Source of the DNA: a virus
Length of the DNA stretch: 43,436 bases
Virus record (IMG/VR): IMGVR_UViG_3300042987_002874
Coordinates: 1-43,436 of that record
Reading direction: 5' to 3' (one strand)
Below, piece after piece: positions 36,714 through 43,436 of this stretch. Position 1 is the first letter of the stretch; every line of letters starts with the position of its first letter. The position numbers were made by a program, and so were the translations under genes. The notes beneath the pieces are model-generated. The model saw nothing but the letters and a program-made list of their open reading frames with translations. It was not told where the DNA came from and ran no database searches.

Positions 36714-37180
36714 TGGCACATCGTTTCCAGGGGATTGATCTTGGTTTTGTAACGGTTGAGAACCATGAAGAGCTGCTGCCCGAATCACTGATCAGGCAAG
36801 TGGAAATGTTCTTACCACCCAGTGGTTCGTTTGATGACGGATGCTTGCGTCGTTACCTAGAAAACTTAAAGAACTATGAAGAAGAGGATGCTAATTCTGG
36901 CATGACTCTTGCCAATCGATTGCGTCTTGCGTTCCATGACCTGCAAGCCGATACGATCTGTGGCAAGTTCCCCCAAGCAGAATTGCCTTTGAAACGTAGA
37001 CTCCGTTGCGTAGCCGAATACCTTATTCGGTCTGGAGAATTTGATAAGGTAAGAGATGACAATGGAAAACTTGTTAAGAAACGCGGAGTGTTGGGCAAAT
37101 TAGTGGTACTGTACCAACCAACGCCTAAGCTCCTGGAATCACTACACCGACAGGGATTATTAAAAGATGGATCGACGTGA
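36713..37180 (+). CDS. Hypothetical protein
   Basis: A 155-residue protein in the coupled operon. The C-terminal part (LKRRLRCVAEYLIRSGEFDK, GVLGKLVVLYQPTPKLLESL) looks like a winged-helix fold, so DNA binding is possible. It overlaps the next gene by 14 nt. No family is recognised. Confidence 0.6.
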   Translation: MAHRFQGIDLGFVTVENHEELLPESLIRQVEMFLPPSGSFDDGCLRRYLENLKNYEEEDANSGMTLANRLRLAFHDLQADTICGKFPQAELPLKRRLRCVAEYLIRSGEFDKVRDDNGKLVKKRGVLGKLVVLYQPTPKLLESLHRQGLLKDGST

Positions 37181-37550
37181 AAAACTAATTGCTTCTGTGA
37201 TTGGCCCAGAGCTTGACGATACAAAAGCCAAGATGCTTGATGCCACGATCAAGTTGATTCTTGGTGATATGGGTGAACAGTACTGCAAGATGTGGGATGT
37301 AGAAGGCCCAGGTGTAATGGTGTTTCAACCAGGGAACAAAGAACGTTCCATGTTCTTTTGGACTCTCAAAGAAATCCATGCCGCTCAGGAGGACTGTGAA
37401 CGCGGTAACAATGGAGATTTAGCCGAGACGTTCAGACGCATCTTGGGCGCAGCACAAAAGATTGATCCACTGGAGAAAGCTGGTTACATCATTAATGATA
37501 ACGAAGGGCTTCGCTACCTCGAGATTGATTACAACAAAGCAGCTGAGTAA
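37167..37550 (+). CDS. Hypothetical protein
   Basis: A 127-residue soluble mixed alpha/beta protein (LDATIKLILGDMGEQYCKMW, GVMVFQPGNKERSMFFWTL). No recognised domain. TAATG overlap with the methyltransferase-like gene downstream suggests a related function. Confidence 0.6.
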   Translation: MDRREKLIASVIGPELDDTKAKMLDATIKLILGDMGEQYCKMWDVEGPGVMVFQPGNKERSMFFWTLKEIHAAQEDCERGNNGDLAETFRRILGAAQKIDPLEKAGYIINDNEGLRYLEIDYNKAAE

Positions 37551-38146
37551 TGGCAGAAAAAGGACTGCGTGGTGTTGCGGCACGAAATGAGGGTGCCGAA
37601 CTGATTACCAATAAAGACCTGGTGCTTGCTGCCAACGAACTGTTGGGTGGCATCACACTTGATGTGGCCAGTTCCAAGGTTGCAAATGAGTATATCGAAG
37701 CAGAGAATTATTACACACCCATGGATGATGGGTTGAATGCCCAACAGTGGTACGGAAGTTGTTACTTGTTTCCACCAGCGGGTTCATACTTCTGGGACCA
37801 AAAGCACGAAAAGTGGAAGATGACACGGGCTTCTTCTCTGTCCCTTACGTCATCTCATGCTGTTTGGTTCCGCAGAATGTACCATGCGTGGCTTGCGAAA
37901 GAAATAGAGCAAGGTCTTTATTTCAGCAACTGCCCTGACATGATTCGTTACGAACCAAAAATCTTCAAGTTTCCGATGTGCATTTTAAGAAGTGCACCTT
38001 ATGTCATGTGCCATAAAGATGGCGAGGTTAACAGGAAACGCACATGCACTTCTTTTCTAGTTTACCTGCCACCACAGGATTCCTCTACTGATGCCGTGGA
38101 TTCTTTCGTAAAAATTTATGGTGAGCGCGGACATCTTCTTGTGTAA
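37550..38146 (+). CDS. Dam-like phage N6-adenine methyltransferase fold with altered catalytic motif
   Basis: A 198-residue protein resembling the phage DNA N-6-adenine methyltransferase family: NKDLVLAANELLGGITLDVA (SAM-binding region), YYTPMDDGLNAQQWYGSCYL and SFLVYLPPQD at the end. Where the family has the catalytic (D/N)PP(Y/F) motif this protein has LFPPAGSYFW: the two prolines are kept, but the Asp/Asn and aromatic are Phe and Ala. It may be inactive, have changed activity, or act as a binding protein. The substrate is unknown. Confidence 0.6.
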   Translation: MAEKGLRGVAARNEGAELITNKDLVLAANELLGGITLDVASSKVANEYIEAENYYTPMDDGLNAQQWYGSCYLFPPAGSYFWDQKHEKWKMTRASSLSLTSSHAVWFRRMYHAWLAKEIEQGLYFSNCPDMIRYEPKIFKFPMCILRSAPYVMCHKDGEVNRKRTCTSFLVYLPPQDSSTDAVDSFVKIYGERGHLLV

Positions 38147-38179
38147 TCTCTGTATACTGAAGGACGATTACAGGGATTT

Positions 38180-38767
38180 ATGAGCGTCCTGGCCGACTGG
38201 GAGATCAAGCAACTCGCAGAAGAAGAGCAGATGATCGAACCCTTCGTGGATCATCTGGTCAACAAAGAAGATGGACGCAAGCTTCTGAGTTATGGTCTTA
38301 GCTCTTACGGCTATGACATTCGTTTGTCTCCTGCACAGTGCTTGATTTTTGGCAAGGTCCAGGCTGGTGACTGTGATCCAAAGGATTTTGATCCCGACAT
38401 CCTGAAACCTGCTGATCTCCTGGAGGATGAACGCGGTCAGTACTTCTTGCTTCCTCCGTATGGCTACTGCCTTGGCGTTGCGCAAGAACGCCTGAAGCTC
38501 CCTCGTGATGTCACTGTTGTTGCAGTAGGTAAATCTACTTACGCACGATCAGGTATCTTGGTCAACATTACGCCAGCCGAAAGCGGATGGGAAGGCTACC
38601 TGACGCTTGAAATCAGTAATTGCACTGGCCTTTTCAATCGCATCTATGCAAACGAGGGGATCACACAATTGCTGTTCTATCGTGGTAATCCCTGCCACAC
38701 CACGTACCAAGATCGGAAGGGTAAGTACCAAGACCAACCAAACAACGTCGTGTTTTCGCAGGTTTAA
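38180..38767 (+). CDS. dcd: dCTP deaminase
   Basis: A 195-residue trimeric dUTPase-superfamily enzyme. GLSSYGYDIRLS begins the fold, AVGKSTYARSGI holds Ser119 and Arg123 (the E. coli Ser111/Arg115 pair), and TPAESGWEGYLTLEISN holds the catalytic Glu144. It converts dCTP to dUTP for dTTP synthesis. A TATACT element (38153-38158) upstream could be a -10 box. Phages use it to balance nucleotides during replication. It overlaps the convergent gene by 4 nt. Confidence 0.93.
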   Translation: MSVLADWEIKQLAEEEQMIEPFVDHLVNKEDGRKLLSYGLSSYGYDIRLSPAQCLIFGKVQAGDCDPKDFDPDILKPADLLEDERGQYFLLPPYGYCLGVAQERLKLPRDVTVVAVGKSTYARSGILVNITPAESGWEGYLTLEISNCTGLFNRIYANEGITQLLFYRGNPCHTTYQDRKGKYQDQPNNVVFSQV

Positions 38768-39090
38768 CCGAAGGGTTTACCGTACTGAAGAGTAGGTTTA
38801 CGGGCGTAGCCAACAGCACCGGCACGCCCACCTGAGTCACCAGCCGTTGCACTGGTTGGTTCACGCACTAGGTTGCGTTTTTGGTACTCGCCTGCAGATT
38901 TTGCAGCACGCATATAACGTCCAACACGACGTTGTTCATCATTAACAGAGGCAGCAGAACCACGGGCATCTTGTGAAAGACGCCGCAAGTCAGTGTCATA
39001 TGCCTGCTCAGGATTAAGATCTGTTACCTCAGCTCCAGAGGTGCCAGAGTCAATACCTGGATCGTAATTAGGTCTGAATCTGTTGGCCAT
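38764..39090 (-). CDS. Hypothetical basic disordered protein
   Basis: A 108-residue Arg/Gly/Ser-rich protein starting MANRFRPNYDPGIDSGTSGA at ATG 39090. Low-complexity character suggests a small virion or scaffold-like protein. No family is recognised. Confidence 0.5.
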   Translation of the reverse strand: MANRFRPNYDPGIDSGTSGAEVTDLNPEQAYDTDLRRLSQDARGSAASVNDEQRRVGRYMRAAKSAGEYQKRNLVREPTSATAGDSGGRAGAVGYARKPTLQYGKPFG

Positions 39091-39108
39091 ATTATCATTG
39101 TAGAAGCA

Positions 39109-39471
39109 GTGAATCAATTAACTACCGTGATGCATTCTGCCGCAGGGTTCTTAGATGCTTTTGTTCAAGATGAAGTGAAATGCCGCTGTCTTGATGAAGA
39201 AGATTTTGGTGCACCGCTCGATAACGAGCAAAATGATGTACCCTTATATGATATGTACAACCGAGGTTTGGTCGCATGCGAGCAGGGGCTAGAAAGGAAT
39301 CCGTTGAATCTCGAGGGAGCACGGCCTGGAATGACGGGCTATATCCCCTCAATGGAGCAGGGTTTGGCGATGGGAGCATCTCCGAAACCAAAGACCTTGG
39401 TATTGGAACTGGAGGAACCGGACGAGAAGGAACGGATGCTGTCAGCAAAACGTCGTGGTTTGCTCCGGTAG
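39109..39471 (+). CDS. Hypothetical protein
   Basis: A 120-residue acidic protein starting at GTG 39109 (ATG 39130 is an alternative). It contains FVQDEVKCRCLDEEDF and ends KERMLSAKRRGLLR. Its last 196 bases are also open in another frame continuous with the DUF3310 gene. This gene ends 5 nt before the preferred DUF3310 start. Confidence 0.5.
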   Translation: MNQLTTVMHSAAGFLDAFVQDEVKCRCLDEEDFGAPLDNEQNDVPLYDMYNRGLVACEQGLERNPLNLEGARPGMTGYIPSMEQGLAMGASPKPKTLVLELEEPDEKERMLSAKRRGLLR

Positions 39472-39476
39472 AAGAA

Positions 39477-39767
39477 GTGAGTGACTGCCCTGGTGGTGTG
39501 TGCCCAGTGCCCTGGGCCACCAAAGAAGAAACTCCTGTGATTCAGGGGGATGTGGTTAACCACCCACCGCATTACACGGATGGCGGCATCGAGTGCATCG
39601 AAGCCATTGAAGCAGCTTTGACAGCGGAAGAATTCCGTGGTTACTGCAAAGGCAATAATCTGAAGTACACCTGGCGTGAACGCCACAAAGGCGGCACAGA
39701 ATCACTGAAGAAAGCTCAGTGGTATCTGGACCGCCTCATTCAACTTGACGAAGCTCAGAAAGGCTGA
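39477..39767 (+). CDS. DUF3310 protein
   Basis: A 96-residue form starting at GTG 39477. VVNHPPHYTDGGIECIEAIE, then YCKGNNLKYTWRERHKGG and ESLKKAQWYLDRLI are the hallmark DUF3310 blocks. The family is common in phages and called a nucleotide kinase in some annotations without strong proof. The frame stays open to an ATG at 39276, giving 163 residues overlapping the previous gene. I prefer the short form because it abuts the upstream stop and matches the usual family size. Confidence 0.8.
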   Translation: MSDCPGGVCPVPWATKEETPVIQGDVVNHPPHYTDGGIECIEAIEAALTAEEFRGYCKGNNLKYTWRERHKGGTESLKKAQWYLDRLIQLDEAQKG

Positions 39768-40060
39768 AGCTCGTCATCATCATCCTCGTCGTCGTCTCGA
39801 TATCCACAGGCGGCGGCGAGTTCCGCTAATTCAAGGTCGGTTGGATGATCCCAGTCGATCTCAATATTTTCAGCTGCCATAATATCTTTGATAGCGTGCC
39901 ACTCCATCAGACGTTGGTGGTAGAGACTCAACAGAGCAAAACGGAGTTCTTCCCAAGTCATCTCCTCCGATTGAAGCTCGGCTTTGCGCATGGCAAATTG
40001 AAGCTCAAGAGGAAGTTCAAACTCCCGTGGTTCTACTGAACGCTCCATTCCGCTCTGCAT
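39755..40060 (-). CDS. nblA: NblA-like phycobilisome degradation protein
   Basis: A 101-residue protein. FELPLELQFAMRKAELQSEE, then MTWEELRFALLSLYHQRLME and WHAIKDIM follow the NblA pattern (LELQF..R, M..E.A..FL..LY.Q.M..E...K.L). NblA is a small helical adaptor that targets phycobilisomes for proteolysis, and several freshwater cyanophages encode it. An unusual C-terminal tail is very acidic (YRDDDEDDDDELQPF). The assignment is by pattern and needs a profile search; the symbol is tentative. Confidence 0.55.
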   Translation of the reverse strand: MQSGMERSVEPREFELPLELQFAMRKAELQSEEMTWEELRFALLSLYHQRLMEWHAIKDIMAAENIEIDWDHPTDLELAELAAACGYRDDDEDDDDELQPF

Positions 40061-40084
40061 TTGCTAGTTGCAATTATTCTAATG

Positions 40085-40744
40085 CTAGCCATTGAATATC
40101 AAATCGACGCACTCGTTGGCGAAATCCTCCCATGAATCGTCATCAATGCGGAAGCTATTGGCAAATTCAGAAAGGATGTAAGGATTGATGCGTTCCTCCA
40201 AGGCGCGGATTGCACGTACCTCATGGGGAGCAGCGCTGTAATTACGGAAGGCAGTCAATAAAACTTCGGTTGACGCCCAAGGACTGGTATCCACATCACG
40301 AAGGAAGAGACCCATCTCTTCCCTCCTGCGTTCCAAGAGACCGCCGACAACCTTGTGGTTTTGGTCAAAGATCCAACGACTCATCTCCGTGGTGGCGCTG
40401 GCAAAGTCTTCCACTTCAAGGTGATCAATGATGTGGCTGTAGAGGAAGGACTCCCAGCCAACCGAGTGGATGAACGATACCAGAGCCTGGCGCATATTGT
40501 CATCAAGCCCAAGGTTTTGACGCAAGAGCTGGGACTCGATGATGTTGACCTCATGGAAGAGGTACTCTAGTGCCTTCTCCTTGCTGCAGCGCTGACCCTG
40601 CTTGACGGGAGAACCATCGGGATAGAACTGGGTTCCAAACCCGATGGTGTAGGGCTCTGCGCCAGTGTGCGGATCTGGGTATGCCTTTTCGTTAAACCCT
40701 TCGTATTTACGGATTAGGTTAATGGCACGCGAAAGATCCGACAT
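40085..40744 (-). CDS. T4-type lysozyme (GH24 endolysin)
   Basis: A 219-residue enzyme. The catalytic triad region is IRKYEGFNEKAYPDPHTG, then EPYTIGFGTQ: Glu15, Asp24 and Thr33, the E-D-T triad of GH24 muramidases. MRQALVSFIHSVGW and GGLLERRREEMGLFL are further family blocks. The C-terminal about 65 residues are an extra acidic domain. ATG 40744 is preferred over 40768. It cleaves peptidoglycan glycan strands. It is the second peptidoglycan hydrolase here and lies next to probable virion genes, so it may act in entry or in lysis. Confidence 0.85.
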   Translation of the reverse strand: MSDLSRAINLIRKYEGFNEKAYPDPHTGAEPYTIGFGTQFYPDGSPVKQGQRCSKEKALEYLFHEVNIIESQLLRQNLGLDDNMRQALVSFIHSVGWESFLYSHIIDHLEVEDFASATTEMSRWIFDQNHKVVGGLLERRREEMGLFLRDVDTSPWASTEVLLTAFRNYSAAPHEVRAIRALEERINPYILSEFANSFRIDDDSWEDFANECVDLIFNG

Positions 40745-40781
40745 GGGGATAACTATTATTACCCCCAATCATACATAGATT

Positions 40782-40907
40782 TTATTTGCCTTGACCACGA
40801 AGCTTCTTTTTACCACGTCGTTGAGGACGGCTATTTTGTCCTTGTCCAATAGACGTCGTTTTGGGCTTGCCTTCAATGTGAAGTGTGTTTGACTTGGGTT
40901 TTGCCAT
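40782..40907 (-). CDS. 41-residue basic peptide
   Basis: MAKPKSNTLHIEGKPKTTSI, then GQGQNSRPQRRGKKKLRGQG and K. It is very basic and resembles a short conserved peptide I recall next to cyanophage structural genes. Binding to nucleic acid in capsids is plausible. The plus-strand look of the sequence shows no competing gene. Confidence 0.5.
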   Translation of the reverse strand: MAKPKSNTLHIEGKPKTTSIGQGQNSRPQRRGKKKLRGQGK

Positions 40908-40970
40908 GCCTGTAAGGAAGCAGCTTGCACAGTTTAGCGTGTATTTGCCTGGGCGGCGCTTATTTTACTT

Positions 40971-41177
40971 TTAATCAACAAGCTGTAAAATTTTAGCTTT
41001 TACTTCGGGAGCGTATGTTGAATTCGCAAGATCGGTGCGACTGAAAGGATACTGAAATTCCAAGAGAGCACTTCTTAGGCCTGGATCCGTTGCTTGATTA
41101 GCAGCTTGTTGCATTAATACTTGATCAGGGAACATGTCCGGCGTATAGCCAGTAGCGTACTTACCTGCTAATTCCAT
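40971..41177 (-). CDS. Small hypothetical protein
   Basis: A 68-residue protein (MELAGKYATGYTPDMFPDQV, ALLEFQYPFSRTDLANSTYA). No family is recognised. It is in the minus-strand block with the probable virion genes. Confidence 0.5.
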   Translation of the reverse strand: MELAGKYATGYTPDMFPDQVLMQQAANQATDPGLRSALLEFQYPFSRTDLANSTYAPEVKAKILQLVD

Positions 41178-41194
41178 TTACTAATTTACTCTAT

Positions 41195-41494
41195 CTACCA
41201 TTTTACCTTGTGCGACCAGTACCGTGCAGACATAATGTCTGGGTTTGGATCTTGAGCATTATGACGAGCGTAATAAGATTTTTTGCGTGCTTTATCTTTT
41301 GCAGTTTTTGGGTTTTTACCGGCACCTTCTACACCTTGCTGTCCAAAACGGATAATTTTTTCCTCGCTACCCTTGCAAGCTTTAACCACATGACTCTTAG
41401 TGGGATGTCCAGGTGTCTTCTTTGGTTTATTACAAGGCATGGAGTCCTTGTGTAATTTAGCCGCAGAAGCAGCCTTACGTGCTTTATCTGACAT
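41195..41494 (-). CDS. Small basic cyanophage-type protein
   Basis: A 99-residue protein rich in Lys/Arg: CNKPKKTPGHPTKSHVVKAC, IIRFGQQGVEGAGKNPKTAK, KARKKSYYARHNAQDPNPDI and MSARYWSHKVKW. I recall this conserved small protein in marine and freshwater cyanophages. Function unknown. The start lies 4 nt after the stop of the upstream 641-residue gene. Confidence 0.65.
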   Translation of the reverse strand: MSDKARKAASAAKLHKDSMPCNKPKKTPGHPTKSHVVKACKGSEEKIIRFGQQGVEGAGKNPKTAKDKARKKSYYARHNAQDPNPDIMSARYWSHKVKW

Positions 41495-41498
41495 TTAC

Positions 41499-43424
41499 TT
41501 AACCAAAAAGAGAACCAAAACCACTATCTGATTTCATATTAAAATAGGAAGGCGCACCTTCATCTTCCTCATCCTGAAAGTATTTAAAGTAGTTAGCGCG
41601 TGTAGGGACGTAAGATTTTTTGTTTTTTGTTGTACTGTCGCCCATCATTTTATCTAATGAACCAATAGCAGCAAACGGATCAGAAAAATCAGGCATGCTA
41701 AAACCAAGGAGATTTTGTACTCCTCCTTTTTTACTTACCTGAGAACTGCTGTAAGTAAGTTCTTTATCTTCTTCGGTTGCGTCAGGAAAAAAATCGGTAT
41801 AAAACTCTGCCTCGCTTCCACCGTAACCAGCTTTTTTAAAAACGTTAAACAGAGCACTTCCACCAGTCGGGGCTTTGGTGTCAACATCTCCTTCCCTTTG
41901 GATATAACCAAATCCTAATTTTTCCTGTGTAGGTTTAACAGATTGTTCATTTAACTGTTTAATTTGTTCTCTAATCTCAAGTGCTGGATCAGTACGTAAA
42001 ATTTGAACTAACGCATCTTTTACTTCTTCTACAGGATCTTCTTTCTCACTAACTCCCAAGTCTTTAAGACGTTGTTTTAATTCCGTTGGAAGATTATTTA
42101 AATGCATCTTGCCAACCAATTCACTTGCTTTTGATTCAGCAGAAATAAAAGGAGTAAACACAGAATTGATATAGGTTCCTTTTTGTGTTTCCAGCGCTTT
42201 TGCTAAATCAGTATTAATAAAGTTTTGAAGGTCTTTACCTGTATAAGAGTCTGCAACTGGATCATATCCTTTGCTGCGACCAACAATTTCATAATGCAGA
42301 CGCGCAAAATCATCAGGGTTGTTCTCAATATCTAAACCATATTCATAAGCAAGTTCTTTCCATGTTTTTCCTTCTTTCTTAACAATGTCATTTGGATTCA
42401 ACAAAGCCAGTTCTTTTTTCTGATATTCATATAATTTTGTTTTTTCTGTTCTATCCGTACCAGAAAGCACTGTAGGGTTTCTGTAAAAATCTGGATCAAA
42501 ATATTTTGTTACTAAAGTTGTACCCAAAGAATCAATATATGTTCTTGCTTGTTTTTCTGCGTAGTCTTTTAGTGCGCTAGAAGCAAGCTGTGTCTGCAAT
42601 ACGTTTTGTTCCTCTTCCTTCACATCCATGTAGCTAACAAATTCGCTAATAGATTTTGAGGTATCAAAACGGGGTTTTAAATAATCTTGCACAAAAGCTT
42701 GTCCAAGTTTTTTTAATTCTTCAATACGTTGTGTTTCTTCTGGCGCGATATTAGATCCTTCTAGTTTTTTAAGTACTTCAAGATCTTGATAACGTTGAGA
42801 GATGGTATCATCAAACCATTTTTGCCAATTGTATTGAACAGAAGAACCAATGCCAAGTGCTTTATCAAGGCGGTCTGATAAAGCTTTTTCTTGCGAAGAA
42901 CCTTTCCCTGTTCCAATAAAACCACCAAAACCAATATCACCAAGGATGGAATTTTTTATTCCCTCCTTCATATCGGTGACTTCAGACAGGCCCATGCCTT
43001 GAAGCATTGAGAATGTCTGTTCTTTTTTTAATGCTTTTTGATATTCGGCAAGGGTTTGCTTAAGAGCATCTGCCGAAAGGTTTTTAAAAACCTCTTCTCC
43101 TTTTTTATTGACATAATTATCGGCAGCTTGCTGTGCCCAAGAAAGCTGTCCTTGTGGAGCCTCTAATAAAGCACTACGCAATATTTGACGCTCTAAATCT
43201 GTTGGCGCACGCAGTATTTCTTTATAAGGGATTAGTTCTTTCTTTGGTATTTCAGGAATAGGTTCTTGAATTTGCTTAGGAAACTCAAGCTCTGTAGGTG
43301 TCTTCGTTATTGGTGTAGTTGTTGGTGTAGTTGTTGGTGTGGTTGTTGGTGTGGTTTTCTTTTGTGCATTAAGGTTATTAATGAGGTTAAGAAAATTACC
43401 AAATTGCTGCGTAAAGGTGGTCAT
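41499..43424 (-). CDS. Large probable virion protein with TTTP repeats
   Basis: A 641-residue protein starting at ATG 43424. After MTTFTQQFGNFLNLINNLNA come four TTTP-like repeats and a proline/glutamate-rich linker. The body is helical and charged (WAQQAADNYVNKKGEEVF, EEQNVLQTQLASSALKDYAE). The C-terminus is Ser/Asp/Phe-rich and ends SDSGFGSLFG. No enzymatic motif is seen. Size, repeat-linker N-terminus and neighbours suggest a structural or internal virion protein. Confidence 0.5.
   Translation of the reverse strand: MTTFTQQFGNFLNLINNLNAQKKTTPTTTPTTTPTTTPITKTPTELEFPKQIQEPIPEIPKKELIPYKEILRAPTDLERQILRSALLEAPQGQLSWAQQAADNYVNKKGEEVFKNLSADALKQTLAEYQKALKKEQTFSMLQGMGLSEVTDMKEGIKNSILGDIGFGGFIGTGKGSSQEKALSDRLDKALGIGSSVQYNWQKWFDDTISQRYQDLEVLKKLEGSNIAPEETQRIEELKKLGQAFVQDYLKPRFDTSKSISEFVSYMDVKEEEQNVLQTQLASSALKDYAEKQARTYIDSLGTTLVTKYFDPDFYRNPTVLSGTDRTEKTKLYEYQKKELALLNPNDIVKKEGKTWKELAYEYGLDIENNPDDFARLHYEIVGRSKGYDPVADSYTGKDLQNFINTDLAKALETQKGTYINSVFTPFISAESKASELVGKMHLNNLPTELKQRLKDLGVSEKEDPVEEVKDALVQILRTDPALEIREQIKQLNEQSVKPTQEKLGFGYIQREGDVDTKAPTGGSALFNVFKKAGYGGSEAEFYTDFFPDATEEDKELTYSSSQVSKKGGVQNLLGFSMPDFSDPFAAIGSLDKMMGDSTTKNKKSYVPTRANYFKYFQDEEDEGAPSYFNMKSDSGFGSLFG
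43309..43356 (-). repeat. Four tandem 12-bp repeats in coding sequence
   Basis: GTTGGTGTAGTT-type units at 43309, 43321, 43333 and 43345 (plus-strand view), differing at one or two bases. They encode the T-T-P repeats near the N-terminus of the 641-residue protein. Copy number is likely to vary between strains. Confidence 0.85.
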
Positions 43425-43436
43425 GATACTTGTCTG

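Overview
The window reads as part of a tailed bacteriophage genome that infects a cyanobacterium, most likely a freshwater or estuarine Synechococcus-like host. The evidence is a high-light-inducible (Hli) chlorophyll-binding protein, a minimal CP12-like peptide, an NblA-like protein, S-adenosylmethionine decarboxylase (SpeD), a DUF4278-like peptide and repeated small proteins of a kind I associate with cyanophages. Genes are packed head to tail with ATGA/TAATG overlaps. No terminase, portal, major capsid or tail-tube gene is recognisable, so the window is part of a larger genome. No integrase or repressor is recognised, and the DNA polymerase carries Tyr at the Pol I 762-equivalent position, which fits a lytic lifestyle.

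Layout: 1-2.25 kb holds very small accessory proteins, including three tandem paralogues and a second duplicated family. 2.3-12.4 kb (+ strand) is the replication and early region: GP88-like protein, family-A DNA polymerase, two-OB-fold SSB, a DUF5895-like protein, a SWIM-motif protein interrupted by an HNH/AP2 homing endonuclease, a Gp157-like protein and many small proteins, closed by a terminator at 12436. 12.5-17.0 kb contains a probable virion protein, a Dps/ferritin-like protein and a large probable virion protein. 17.0-20.6 kb (- strand) contains an HNH gene, tRNA-Pro(UGG), a non-coding palindromic stretch, small lysine-rich proteins, a methyltransferase and the hli gene. 20.7-26.7 kb (+) carries a PD-(D/E)XK nuclease, a PrimPol-SF3 helicase, speD and a glycosyltransferase. 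26.7-27.05 kb is a structured non-coding control region. 27.05-29.5 kb (+) has two HNH-type genes, a possible structural protein, the CP12-like peptide and a small membrane protein. 29.5-35.5 kb (-) is a lysis and tail-fibre block: a two-domain endolysin, paralogous small fibre-associated proteins, an S74-chaperone fibre and a repeat-built fibre that has no canonical start codon. 35.5-40.1 kb mixes an HNH gene, an HTH protein, a Dam-like methyltransferase, dCTP deaminase, a DUF3310 protein and the NblA-like protein. 40.1-43.4 kb (-) has a GH24 lysozyme, small proteins and a 641-residue probable virion protein.

The most novel signal is a 28-nt intergenic element present four times (2285, 5212, 6539, 10466). 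It can fold as an H-type RNA pseudoknot with identical segment lengths, compensatory changes in both stems and a nearly invariant A-rich loop, and in three copies it ends about 20 nt before a start codon. One copy precedes the SSB gene, which recalls the gene 32 autoregulatory pseudoknot of phage T4. Other notable points are a homing-endonuclease insertion that carries a synonymously recoded duplicate of its target gene's 3' end, a tail-fibre gene that appears to start at AUC, and a 17-bp perfect inverted repeat whose right arm overlaps a promoter-like sequence.

All family names come from reading motifs by eye. No database search was possible.
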